The position numbers and the translations under genes are program-made. The notes under the pieces are model-generated. The model did no database searches. It worked only from the letters and a program-made list of their open reading frames with translations, and was not told the origin of the DNA. DNA of 64,000 bases from positions 1-64,000 of the forward strand of contig NZ_JACKZS010000003.1 of NCBI RefSeq assembly GCF_014222285.1. The letters are read 5' to 3'. Position 1 is the stretch's first letter; the number at the start of each line of letters is the position of its first letter. This document shows, piece after piece, positions 1 to 8,252 of the stretch. The stretch comes from Nostoc sp. UCD121. GTDB taxonomy: Bacteria; Cyanobacteriota; Cyanobacteriia; Cyanobacteriales; Nostocaceae.

Positions 1-298
1 CTAATAAGGTATATTGACTAATCAAAATTTGATTTGTCTATTTTTTGCATTCATTAGAAGTTGTTTAAGTCAATAATAAATTTCAAATTAAATATTGATT
101 TTTTCAGGAAAAATTGGTTAAATTATTCCCTTTTTATTGGTATGATAAGTTTTGTTAACCTCGTTAGTAATATTTTTTAATTTACTAACTAATTTGATTT
201 TTTAACTGCCTAACTCTGCACCAGAGTTTTTAGTCAGTTATGATTATCAACTCATTAATGACTATGGTGCTGATTAATTACCAGGAGCAAGTAGGGAT
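1..298. other. AT-rich leader region without a gene
   Basis: I see no convincing coding sequence, tRNA or strong hairpin here. The stretch is very AT-rich and ends in the ribosome binding site (AGGAG at 283-287) of the histidine kinase that starts at 299. It probably holds that gene's promoter, but no clear -35/-10 pair can be singled out by eye. Confidence 0.5.
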
Positions 299-2278
299 AT
301 GAATTCTGGCGATTATAGATTAGCTAGATCAAACACTCAATGGCCACTACAGCCAGAAATAGAAATGAAGTTTGCTCACTTTCTAATAAATCAAGCTGTA
401 GATGCTGCCTTTTGTTTAGGAGAAAATGCACAGTTTCTCTACGTCAACGATGCCACTTGCCAGATGACTGAGTATTCCCGTGAGGAATTACTTTCCATGA
501 GGCTGCAAGATATAGACGTAGATTTTTCTCTACACAATTGGTCAAATATTAACTCACAAGGTTCTCTTACTTTTAAATCTCGCTACTGCACAAAAGGCGG
601 GCGAATCTTTCTGGTAGAAATATCCATTAGCTATGTAAAACAACAAGATATAGAATTTGGCTGTGCTTTTGTTCGGGAAATAAGTGATGAAATAGTAGAA
701 CTGAGCGTGCAAAAATGGACTGATGAATTAAGGGATGCCAAAGACAATTTACAGCAGGAATTTTCTCAACTCAAATCAAAAGAAATAGAATTAGAAGCAT
801 CTCTTTCTTTGCTTCGTTCTACTCTCGAATCTACTGCCATTGGTATTGTTGCAGTTAATTCTGAAGGAGATATTCTGAGCTTGAATCAGAAATTTGTGGA
901 TATGTGGCAGATCCCGGAGTCCCTAATATTATCTAAAAAATGTCCTCGATGCAAAGCCTTTTTTGAGAGTCAACTTAAAGATCCACAAGCCTTTAATAGG
1001 CTAATTTGGGAAGTGTCTAGCCAATCTGATTTCGAGAGCTACGATATTCTGGAATTGAAAGATGGGAGAGTTTTTGCACACTATTCTAAGCCTCACTTGT
1101 TGGATGGCAAAATTATTGGTAGAGTCTGGAGTATTTGGGACATTACTGAATCGAAACAGACTGAAGAGGCATTGCGGTTAAACGCAGTTAGATTTCGGAC
1201 TTTAGCCGAAACAACAGATACCAGCACTTTTCTAATTCAAGGTACGCGGCTTTGCTACATAAATCCAGCAGTAGAGCAGCTGACTGGTTACACAAAAGAA
1301 GAACTGTTAACGGGTTTTGATATTCGCCGACTGATTAAAAGCAAAAGACGCAGGCAGGTACGTAAGCAGAGTGAAGCAACTAACTTTGAATACCAGGAGA
1401 TGAATATTCTGACAAAAAGCGGTACAGAGCGATGGCTAGCTTGTGCGGTTGTAATGCTAGATGGAGTGTTAGATTTTGGTGGAAAACCAGTAGAAATGAT
1501 TGCAGGCATTGATATTACCGATTACAAATATGCAGAATTAGGTCTTAACCAAGCTTTAGAACAAGCAAAACAACTTAGCGAACTTAGAGCGCGTTTTCTT
1601 TCTATGGTTTGCCATCAATTCCGTACACCCTTGAATATTGTTTCATTTTCTAATAGTTTATTAAAGGAAGAAGTAGACAAACGTACACAGAAGAAAATCC
1701 AACCACTGCTGGATCACATTCAAAAAGCCACCGAACAACTTGGTCAGATGTTGGATGATATTTTATTCTTCTCTAAGGCAGAAGCAGCAAAAATAAACTA
1801 TGAGCCAAAACCACTTGAGTTAGTTGATTTCTGTAATGACTTAGTTGCAGAAATGCAGATGAGCATTAGCAAAATTCCGATTAATTTTGTCACTCAAGAA
1901 AATTCTCTAACAGCCTGTATAGACAAAAAACTGTTAGAGCCGATTTTGAAAAATTTGCTCGATAATGCAATAAAGTATTCTCCCTCCGGTATGACAATTG
2001 ATTTGAGACTTTCTTGCGAAAATGAGCAATTAATTTTCCAGGTCGAAGATAGAGGTATTGGTATTTCAGCACTAGATCAACAACGAATATTTGAACCATT
2101 TTACCGTGGAACTAATATCGATCACATACCTGGCACTGGACTAGGACTGTCAATTCTTAAAACCTTGGTAGACTTACATCATGGTCAAATATCTGTGGAA
2201 AGTCAACTTGGTGTGGGCACTACCTTTACTGTGACGTTGGCGTTAATCAAGTCAGAGTTTAGTAGTTCCGAGTTATGA
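299..2278 (+). CDS. Triple-PAS sensor histidine kinase
   Basis: A soluble sensor kinase of 659 residues that autophosphorylates on histidine and passes the phosphate to a response regulator. Three PAS-type sensor modules can be seen at about residues 25-140, 170-290 and 295-415, with a charged coiled-coil-like stretch at about 140-175 between the first two. The HisKA domain has its H-box at SMVCHQFRTP, with phosphoacceptor H439. The ATPase domain carries the N-box DNAIKYS (from D555), a DRGIGIS box and a GTGLGLS box. No transmembrane segment is evident, so it is likely cytoplasmic. ATG at 299 is preceded by AGGAG. The response regulator about 200 bp downstream on the same strand is the natural partner, though the gap allows separate promoters. 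The signal sensed by the PAS domains cannot be told from sequence. Confidence 0.93.
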   Translation: MNSGDYRLARSNTQWPLQPEIEMKFAHFLINQAVDAAFCLGENAQFLYVNDATCQMTEYSREELLSMRLQDIDVDFSLHNWSNINSQGSLTFKSRYCTKGGRIFLVEISISYVKQQDIEFGCAFVREISDEIVELSVQKWTDELRDAKDNLQQEFSQLKSKEIELEASLSLLRSTLESTAIGIVAVNSEGDILSLNQKFVDMWQIPESLILSKKCPRCKAFFESQLKDPQAFNRLIWEVSSQSDFESYDILELKDGRVFAHYSKPHLLDGKIIGRVWSIWDITESKQTEEALRLNAVRFRTLAETTDTSTFLIQGTRLCYINPAVEQLTGYTKEELLTGFDIRRLIKSKRRRQVRKQSEATNFEYQEMNILTKSGTERWLACAVVMLDGVLDFGGKPVEMIAGIDITDYKYAELGLNQALEQAKQLSELRARFLSMVCHQFRTPLNIVSFSNSLLKEEVDKRTQKKIQPLLDHIQKATEQLGQMLDDILFFSKAEAAKINYEPKPLELVDFCNDLVAEMQMSISKIPINFVTQENSLTACIDKKLLEPILKNLLDNAIKYSPSGMTIDLRLSCENEQLIFQVEDRGIGISALDQQRIFEPFYRGTNIDHIPGTGLGLSILKTLVDLHHGQISVESQLGVGTTFTVTLALIKSEFSSSEL

Positions 2279-2475
2279 ATGTTGAAATAAAGATTAGTTA
2301 TTAATTAACAACTTAACAATCACAACTCTCGGAACGAAGTAATTAAGCTTATGCCTATTTTCATACTCCCTAAAAAGTTGAGTACAGCACAGCATAAATC
2401 CAACTAAACTAGGCAAAATTCCGTCACAGTTTAATATTAACCAGCTTCTGCTAAAAGTTATGGTAATAAAAAATT

Positions 2476-3327
2476 ATGTACGAATCATCAAATAAAATTC
2501 TCGTCATTGAAGATGATAATGTTACCCGCGATCTTTATTTAAAAGGTCTTAAGGCTAAAGGTTTTGATACAATCAGTGCTAACAACGGCCTTGCTGGTAT
2601 CCAACAAGCACAAGAGTGTATACCCGACTTAGTGATTTGCGATATCACGATGCCCGATATGGATGGTTATAGCGTTTTAAATACGCTACGCCAAGATCCT
2701 GTTACTGCAATTATTCCTTTTATTTTTCTGACTGGGAGTAGTAACAAAGCAGATGTTCGCAAAGCTATGGAATTGGGAGCAGATGATTATCTTACCAAAC
2801 CCTCGACACTAGACGAATTGCTTAGAGCGATCGCTATTCGACTCCAAAAGCAAGCTACTATGCAATACTGGTGCGCTAGGAAATTTGAGGAAGCTCCAAA
2901 ATCAGTATTTGTAGATAATACTCCAAGTGCGATCGCACCTGAAGAACCCACAATCCCTTCTAAGTCAATCTTTCCCTGTATTCCTCAATTAAAAGAAGTT
3001 TTCGACTTTATCGAAGCCCATTATCATCAAGGGATTACTTTGTGTGATGTGGCTGTTGCTGTTGGTTACTCACCTGCTTACTTAACTAACCGAGTCGCAA
3101 GGCAAACGGGAGAGACTGTAAACTGCTGGATTGTCAAACGCCGAATGGCAGGCGCTCGTTTTTTACTCCAAAATAATAATCAGACTATCGAGAAGATTGC
3201 CAAAGCATTAGGTTATCAAGATGTGTCTCATTTTTCTCGCCAGTTTCGCCAACATCACGGTTTACCTCCCCAAGCTTGGCGCAAACAGCATCAGCTTGTA
3301 TCCCAAAAACAGGTGAAACTTTGGTGA
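2476..3327 (+). CDS. Response regulator, REC-AraC type
   Basis: A two-domain transcription factor of 283 residues. The N-terminal receiver (about 1-125) has the acidic pocket ED-D at 12-14, the phosphoacceptor D56 (in VICDITMPDMDG), the LTG switch threonine and the conserved lysine in DDYLTKPS. After a short linker, residues about 170-275 form an AraC/XylS-type double helix-turn-helix (MAGARFLLQ, IEKIAKALGYQDVSHFSRQFRQHHG). Phosphorylation of D56 would be expected to control DNA binding. It follows the histidine kinase at 299-2278 on the same strand, so the two probably form a signalling pair. The start ATG lacks a strong Shine-Dalgarno, but the receiver fold begins right after it. Target genes are unknown. 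Confidence 0.92.
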   Translation: MYESSNKILVIEDDNVTRDLYLKGLKAKGFDTISANNGLAGIQQAQECIPDLVICDITMPDMDGYSVLNTLRQDPVTAIIPFIFLTGSSNKADVRKAMELGADDYLTKPSTLDELLRAIAIRLQKQATMQYWCARKFEEAPKSVFVDNTPSAIAPEEPTIPSKSIFPCIPQLKEVFDFIEAHYHQGITLCDVAVAVGYSPAYLTNRVARQTGETVNCWIVKRRMAGARFLLQNNNQTIEKIAKALGYQDVSHFSRQFRQHHGLPPQAWRKQHQLVSQKQVKLW

Positions 3328-3388
3328 AAGTCGATTTACAGCAATTTTCATTTAGATTACAACTGACATGAGAAGTGGGCCCCCTGCC

Positions 3389-4591
3389 TCAAATAAATAG
3401 TTGCGTAAACTCATATATTAAATCCACCCTGCCCTTACGTAACATGGCTGGATCTAATCTTTCAGTAGTGTTACAAGTCATCAAGACAACTAATCGTTGC
3501 TGCATTTGGATACCAGACTCATCAATGACACTTTGATACAAAGTGCCATCCAGCAAACTGAGAATGTGTTCGGTTTTGTTATTGTATTGCGCTACCTCAG
3601 AAGCGCGGTTTTGCGCTAGATTATCAGCTTCATTAATAACGATACAAATACGTTCTATGTAAGTTGGGGGTACAAAATTAGCGATCGCATCATGATCTAA
3701 AATAAAAATTACATACCCTAAAGGTACAAGAACTTCTTTTGCTACAGCTTGTGTCCAGACTGTTTTACCAGTACCTGGTTTCCCATGTACAACAACCGCT
3801 AACTGGTTTTGATTCAGAATCGCTTGCTGTACAGCATCAGTAAACTGTTGGATATCTGCCGGAAATGTGCGAATGGGAAATTGGCTGTGAACTTTACCTA
3901 CACGACTTTGATATCCACTCAGCATAACTGCCAAGTCGTAAGTTGCCTTGTTAATTAGTGGGGCAAGATTTCTCGCCATTAAACTATATTGTCGCCGCCC
4001 GCGATCGTAGGGATCAATTTGCAACCAAACGTCATGCTTTGCCCAGTAAGCATAAACAGTATTAATCACATCTAAGCGTTCCCAGCTAATAAATCTATCT
4101 ATAGGAAAATAAAAATCTCTTTCTGAATAATACTGAGTAATAATGTCAGGATTACCCAACACACCCAAAACTCGCAGAACAGTAATTTCTTGCAGCCGAT
4201 TAAGAACATAATCAATGGGAATGCTACTACGACTGACAAATTGAACGATAGGCGTTTCCGTACTCAAAACATCTTTGTAGCGATGATCTGGTGATTGAGG
4301 ATCTGGTGTGATGTAATTCCAAAATTTTTCAACTTCGTAGCGGGTATTGTCAGATACAATATTTAATAAATTAGCCCACCAAGCATAATTATTTCGCCCC
4401 AAAATATCAGCAACATTACTCGCTAAATTCAAACTTTTTTGAGTTAATTCGCGGGAGTCACTATACAACAGTTGCCATAAGAACCCCCAATCTAACTCTC
4501 GATTAAAGGGCCGCCAACCGCTAGCAAGCAAGCTTTGGCGGGTATTATTTGTAGGAGTGCCTTCATTGCTTCTAAAATAGTCAAAATCCAT
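3389..4591 (-). CDS. AAA-type ATPase, function unknown
   Basis: A 400-residue protein whose C-terminal half is an AAA ATPase domain. The Walker A motif GKPGTGKT lies near residue 275. It is followed by a Walker B-like strand ending in NEADN and a sensor/arginine-finger region (TCNTTERLDPAMLRKGRVD), which resembles the BCS1/AAA group. The N-terminal half (about 1-230) has no domain I recognise; it is rich in aromatic residues and looks helical. The gene stands alone, convergent with the response regulator (62 bp gap). A perfect 23-bp palindrome lies about 150 bp upstream of the start and may be its operator. The substrate or partner cannot be named. Confidence 0.8.
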   Translation of the reverse strand: MDFDYFRSNEGTPTNNTRQSLLASGWRPFNRELDWGFLWQLLYSDSRELTQKSLNLASNVADILGRNNYAWWANLLNIVSDNTRYEVEKFWNYITPDPQSPDHRYKDVLSTETPIVQFVSRSSIPIDYVLNRLQEITVLRVLGVLGNPDIITQYYSERDFYFPIDRFISWERLDVINTVYAYWAKHDVWLQIDPYDRGRRQYSLMARNLAPLINKATYDLAVMLSGYQSRVGKVHSQFPIRTFPADIQQFTDAVQQAILNQNQLAVVVHGKPGTGKTVWTQAVAKEVLVPLGYVIFILDHDAIANFVPPTYIERICIVINEADNLAQNRASEVAQYNNKTEHILSLLDGTLYQSVIDESGIQMQQRLVVLMTCNTTERLDPAMLRKGRVDLIYEFTQLFI

Positions 4592-4744
4592 ATTTGTTTA
4601 GTTATGCAGCGTTAATAGAGCTATTTGTGTTAAATATGAGATTTTAAAATTTTTCTTGTAATATCCACTACTTGCATACAAATGGTAATTTTATTTTCAC
4701 CGTGCTGTACTGGCTAGGAAGTTTTTTTAATCTAACTCATTACT

Positions 4745-4767
4745 TGTGTAATATACTATATTACACA
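4745..4767. promoter_or_regulatory. Perfect 23-bp palindrome, possible operator
   Basis: Half-sites TGTGTAATAT and ATATTACACA flank a 3-bp centre, all matching. It lies about 154 bp upstream of the AAA ATPase start at 4591. The spacing does not fit NtcA (GTA-N8-TAC) or CRP-like sites, so the binding protein is unknown. Confidence 0.5.
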
Positions 4768-5023
4768 CCAACTACCTGCGTCAACTTTTTTGACAAAGCA
4801 ATTACCTCTTAATGTCCCTCCGCCATTTATCCATCTCTACATTTCTGACTAATATCATGTCTAAAAGCACATAATCCCACTTTTGGCTGATGCCAAAGTT
4901 TCTCTCCCTGATAGTAAGGTGAGGTTCCGAATATTACCGATACAGAGGGCAACTATGCTGTGTTACTCAAGCTTCAACCCCAGCTATTGCAAATTTGTGT
5001 AGGTATCTATCCAAGCTATAGGA

Positions 5024-5206
5024 CAATGCAGTTCAGTTAAGCATTTCTTTATTCTCTCAGTGCCGCGACAGTTGCTACCCTGCGGGAACGCTTTCAGCGA
5101 ACAAGTCGGGGAACCCGCCTAACGCACTGGCAACTCTATTGTCTCTGTGGTTCGTAAAACAAATTGACTTTGGCAAAGAGTTTTAGCCTTAACTGAACCG
5201 TATTGA
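5024..5206 (+). repeat. MITE-like element, copy A
   Basis: A non-coding element with inverted ends: the left reads CAATGCAGTTCAGTTAAGC and the right, reversed, reads CAATACGGTTCAGTTAAGGC. The sequence CTATAGGAC occurs directly on both sides (5016-5024 and 5208-5216) and could be a target duplication. The body is closely related, in the opposite orientation, to 17374-17519. Copy A carries about 25 extra bases in the middle. Confidence 0.7.
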
Positions 5207-5334
5207 ACTATAGGACTCATATTTGATTTTTGAAAAAACTCTGTACAACTCAAAAACCCTTCTTTCCTATTGCCTCTTGCCTCTTACCTATTTGCTGCCC
5301 ACGTAAACAAAAATCAAATCGAATTCCTATATAT

Positions 5335-5400
5335 AGAGACGCGTTAACGCAACAAGACATTAGCGTAGCGGTTTGAAGCCCAGTGCAATTTCGCGTCTCT
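5335..5400. repeat. Palindromic repeat, AGAGACGCG hairpin
   Basis: AGAGACGCG at 5335-5343 pairs with CGCGTCTCT at 5392-5400, with an inner GCG/TAGCG-rich loop. Similar tagagacg/cgtctcta hairpins occur near 36117-36147, 48547-48574 and 49386-49410, so this belongs to a dispersed palindrome family. Here it lies just after the argJ-family stop codon (minus strand) and may also act as its terminator. Confidence 0.5.
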
Positions 5401-5409
5401 TCTTGTTAA

Positions 5410-6573
5410 TCAAGTTGAGTATTTGCCATTAATTTCTATATAACCCTCTGAAAGATCGCAACCCCATACAGTTGCAGAAGCTTCGCCAATATTGAGGCTA
5501 ACATGAATATCTACTTTGTCTTTGGACATAATTTGCCGCAATTGTTCCAGATTTTCATTAGTTAAACTACTAGGATAAACTTTCACATCATCAAAACTAA
5601 TAACAACTCGTTCTGGATTGATCTGCTGTTCATTTTCACATTTACCTATAGCCATCGCAACTCGTCCCCAATTCGGATCTGCCCCATAGACGGCGGTTTT
5701 TACTAATGGTGAATTGACAATTGCTTTAGCTACTTTTTTCGCTTGTACATAGTTAATAGCTGAATCTACAGTTACCTCAATAATTTTGGTGGCACCTTCT
5801 GCATCTCTGGCAATTTTCAGCACCAATTCTTGTGCAACTTCTTGCAATGCACTGGCAAAATCTGCTTCTGAAACTTCACCGGCTATTCCATTAGCTAGAA
5901 TCACGGCGGAGTCACTAGTAGAAGTGTCAGTGTCTACACTCAGGCAGTTAAAGGTTTTATCTATAGTAGAGCGAAAAATAGAACGAAGGCTATTTGTAGA
6001 AATTGCCGCATCAGTAAAAAAGAAAGTTAAGAGAGTAGCCATATTAGGCTCAATCATGCCAACACCTTTGGCAATTCCTACCAGCTTGGCATTTCCTATT
6101 TGTCGTGTAGCTATTTTTGATACTGTATCGGTGGTCATAATACCACGGGCTGCGGCATTAAAATCAGCAGGAGTCAATTTTTTGCCCAATCCTAATAAAC
6201 CTGCTCGAATTTTTTCAATTGGGTAACACCTGCCAATTACACCTGTAGAAGCTATCACCATATTATGTGCAGCAATTCCAGTTTCCGTTGCAACCAATTC
6301 TAAAACTTCTTGGGCATCAGCAATGCCAACAGCACCATTAGCGACATTTGCATTTTTAGATATAACGACAATTCCTTGTACTTGTGAATCTTTTAAGTTG
6401 TCGCGGCTAATAGTAACGCTTGGCCCGGCGAAAAGACTTTGAGTGAAGACTCCATCAGCAACACAAGGAACTTCTGATTTAATAAATACAAAATCATCAG
6501 TTGTATCGCGTATTCCTAAATTAGTAATAAATGCACTAAAACCTTGGGGTGCAGAAGATATAGTTAATGCCAT
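5410..6573 (-). CDS. argJ: ArgJ-family ornithine/glutamate N-acetyltransferase
   Basis: A 387-residue member of the ArgJ (OAT) family. These enzymes move acetyl from N-acetylornithine to glutamate and, in bifunctional forms, also use acetyl-CoA to make N-acetylglutamate in arginine synthesis. They are made as one chain that cleaves itself into two subunits at a conserved threonine. That site is visible as KGVGMIEPNMATLL, with T180 as the new N-terminal nucleophile. STGVIG and the C-terminal GADPNWGR segment are also typical. At 387 residues it is slightly shorter than many bifunctional ArgJ proteins, so it could be a second copy or a monofunctional form. The gene stands alone, with an imperfect palindrome in its upstream region (6631-6684). 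Family assignment is firm; the exact activity is inferred. Confidence 0.88.
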   Translation of the reverse strand: MALTISSAPQGFSAFITNLGIRDTTDDFVFIKSEVPCVADGVFTQSLFAGPSVTISRDNLKDSQVQGIVVISKNANVANGAVGIADAQEVLELVATETGIAAHNMVIASTGVIGRCYPIEKIRAGLLGLGKKLTPADFNAAARGIMTTDTVSKIATRQIGNAKLVGIAKGVGMIEPNMATLLTFFFTDAAISTNSLRSIFRSTIDKTFNCLSVDTDTSTSDSAVILANGIAGEVSEADFASALQEVAQELVLKIARDAEGATKIIEVTVDSAINYVQAKKVAKAIVNSPLVKTAVYGADPNWGRVAMAIGKCENEQQINPERVVISFDDVKVYPSSLTNENLEQLRQIMSKDKVDIHVSLNIGEASATVWGCDLSEGYIEINGKYST

Positions 6574-6630
6574 TTCTCTAGATTTAATAATTTGCTTTAA
6601 TTATCTCATACCATTTGCAGAAATATTTAT

Positions 6631-6684
6631 CACATCAGTTATTAGAGAAGTATATCTATCTATACACCTCTAATAATTGATGTG
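6631..6684. promoter_or_regulatory. 17-bp imperfect inverted repeat upstream of argJ
   Basis: CACATCAGTTATTAGAG (6631-6647) pairs with CTCTAATAATTGATGTG (6668-6684) with one mismatch and a 20-base loop. It lies between the stop of the sensor kinase at 6724 and the start of the argJ-family gene at 6573. It could be an operator, a transcript hairpin or a small mobile repeat. There is no good T-run for a simple terminator. Confidence 0.45.
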
Positions 6685-6723
6685 TAGGATAAAAATTAGG
6701 AAATTTTAAGAGAACCTAAAAAC

Positions 6724-8241
6724 CTATAAGAAATCAGTTAATGTAAGGGTAAATGTTGTCCATCCGTTACCGCTTTCTACTTGAATGTTTCCTTGCAATT
6801 GTTCGACTAATTTTTTTACTATAGCTAAACCTAATCCAGAACCACCTTGATTCCAGATATCTGCATTGGGGATGCGATAAAATTTTTCAAAGATTCGTGG
6901 TAACTCTATTGCTGAAATTTCTGCGGAATTACTGGTAGTAATAATAGTTTTTGCAGGCGTTTCCAAGGAATTGTGACTTACACTTAGGATAATTTCACCA
7001 CCCGCAGGTGTGTATTTACAGGCATTATTAAGCAATTCTATTAAGATTCGTTCTAAGCTTATGCCATCTGAGAGCAGGGGTGGGAGATTTGAAGGTAGAT
7101 TCAAATTTAGAGTTTGCTGATGTTGTTGAACACGAATTTGAAATGGCTCAATCATCCAAGTTATGAACTGCTGTAAGAGCAACGCATCTGGTGTGATAAC
7201 TGGATAAGATGAGCTTTCTAGCCGTTGTAAGTCAAGTAGATCGTTAATTAATCCTAACTCGCGATCGCACTCGCCTTCCATCAGTTCTAGATAACGTTGA
7301 GCTTCCTCAGTACTAGTAGACAGTTGTATCATTTGAATCATTAGCTTCATATTACTCAGAGGCGATCGCAGTTCGTGAGAAACTAAATTTAAAAAGTCAT
7401 TTTTGAGTTGATTTATTTCCTCCCATTTGACTACAAGCTGCTCTTGCTCAATTTGCCTTTGACGCGCCTCAATCGCTCGTTTGCGCTCAGTAATATCTCG
7501 AAAAACTAACACAGCACCCGTAATATTATGTTGATCATCTTTAATTGGTGCAGCGCTGTCATCAATTGGTATTTCTCTACCCTCTCTAGTAATCAGAATA
7601 GTTTCTGCTGGGAGGCTGACGATAATGCCATCTTGAAGAACTTTGATAATCGGACTTTCAATAGAGTTATGAGTATCTGCATTAGCAATATTAAATATTT
7701 CTGTTGAATTTCTGCCATAAGCTTCTTCCTGTTTCCATCCAGTCAAATTTTCAGCAACCGGATTCATGAAAGTTACAAATTCTTGCAGATCGCTAGCAAT
7801 CACACCATCACCTATACTTTTTAAAAGTGCATCCAGCCATTTTTTACTTACTTTTAATTGCCTTTCTAAACCATGCTTAGAAAGAGTTATTTCAATATTT
7901 GTTTGTAGTTCTCTTTCTTTAAAAGGTTTGAGTAGGTAGCCAAACGGCTCAGTTATCTTGGCTCTTGCTAATGTTTTATCATCTGCATAAGCCGTTAAAT
8001 AAATTACTGGAATATCCAAATGCTTATGGATTTCTTGGGCAGCTTCTATCCCATCCATTGACCCTTTTAATTTAATATCCATTAACACTAAATCTGGGGA
8101 TATTTCTACTGCTTTGTTAATTGCTTCTTGTCCTGAAGAAGCAATTTCAGGAACTGTATAACCAAATTTTATAAGTCGATATTGCAAGTCTTTCGCAACA
8201 ATAGCTTCGTCTTCCACAACTAAGATTTTTGCAGATGTCAT
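6724..8241 (-). CDS. REC-PAS hybrid histidine kinase
   Basis: A 505-residue protein with an N-terminal receiver (1-125) whose phosphoacceptor is D55 (LVLMDIKLKGSMDG). A PAS domain follows at about 140-255, then HisKA with H289 in NLVSHELRSP, then an ATPase domain ending in GGSGLGLAIVKK. Such REC-first kinases act as intermediates: the receiver takes phosphate from an upstream kinase and controls its own output. It is the second gene of a pair, with only 11 bp between it and the upstream ethylene-receptor-like kinase at 8253-10208. The two are therefore almost certainly co-transcribed, and the upstream protein is the likely phosphodonor for D55. No DNA-binding domain is present, so the final output lies elsewhere. 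Confidence 0.92.
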   Translation of the reverse strand: MTSAKILVVEDEAIVAKDLQYRLIKFGYTVPEIASSGQEAINKAVEISPDLVLMDIKLKGSMDGIEAAQEIHKHLDIPVIYLTAYADDKTLARAKITEPFGYLLKPFKERELQTNIEITLSKHGLERQLKVSKKWLDALLKSIGDGVIASDLQEFVTFMNPVAENLTGWKQEEAYGRNSTEIFNIANADTHNSIESPIIKVLQDGIIVSLPAETILITREGREIPIDDSAAPIKDDQHNITGAVLVFRDITERKRAIEARQRQIEQEQLVVKWEEINQLKNDFLNLVSHELRSPLSNMKLMIQMIQLSTSTEEAQRYLELMEGECDRELGLINDLLDLQRLESSSYPVITPDALLLQQFITWMIEPFQIRVQQHQQTLNLNLPSNLPPLLSDGISLERILIELLNNACKYTPAGGEIILSVSHNSLETPAKTIITTSNSAEISAIELPRIFEKFYRIPNADIWNQGGSGLGLAIVKKLVEQLQGNIQVESGNGWTTFTLTLTDFL

Positions 8242-8252
8242 ATTTTAGTTTG

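Larger units (their letters stand above)
4592..5409. other. 818-bp intergenic region with repeats
   Basis: No plausible gene is seen between the AAA ATPase and the argJ-family gene. The region holds a perfect palindrome at 4745-4767, a MITE-like element at about 5024-5206 and a hairpin at 5335-5400, each listed separately. The remaining sequence is AT-rich and unremarkable. Confidence 0.6.

Noticed and set aside
4745..4767. NtcA binding site
   Set aside because: GTA and TAC are present, but the spacing is 11 rather than 8 bases.
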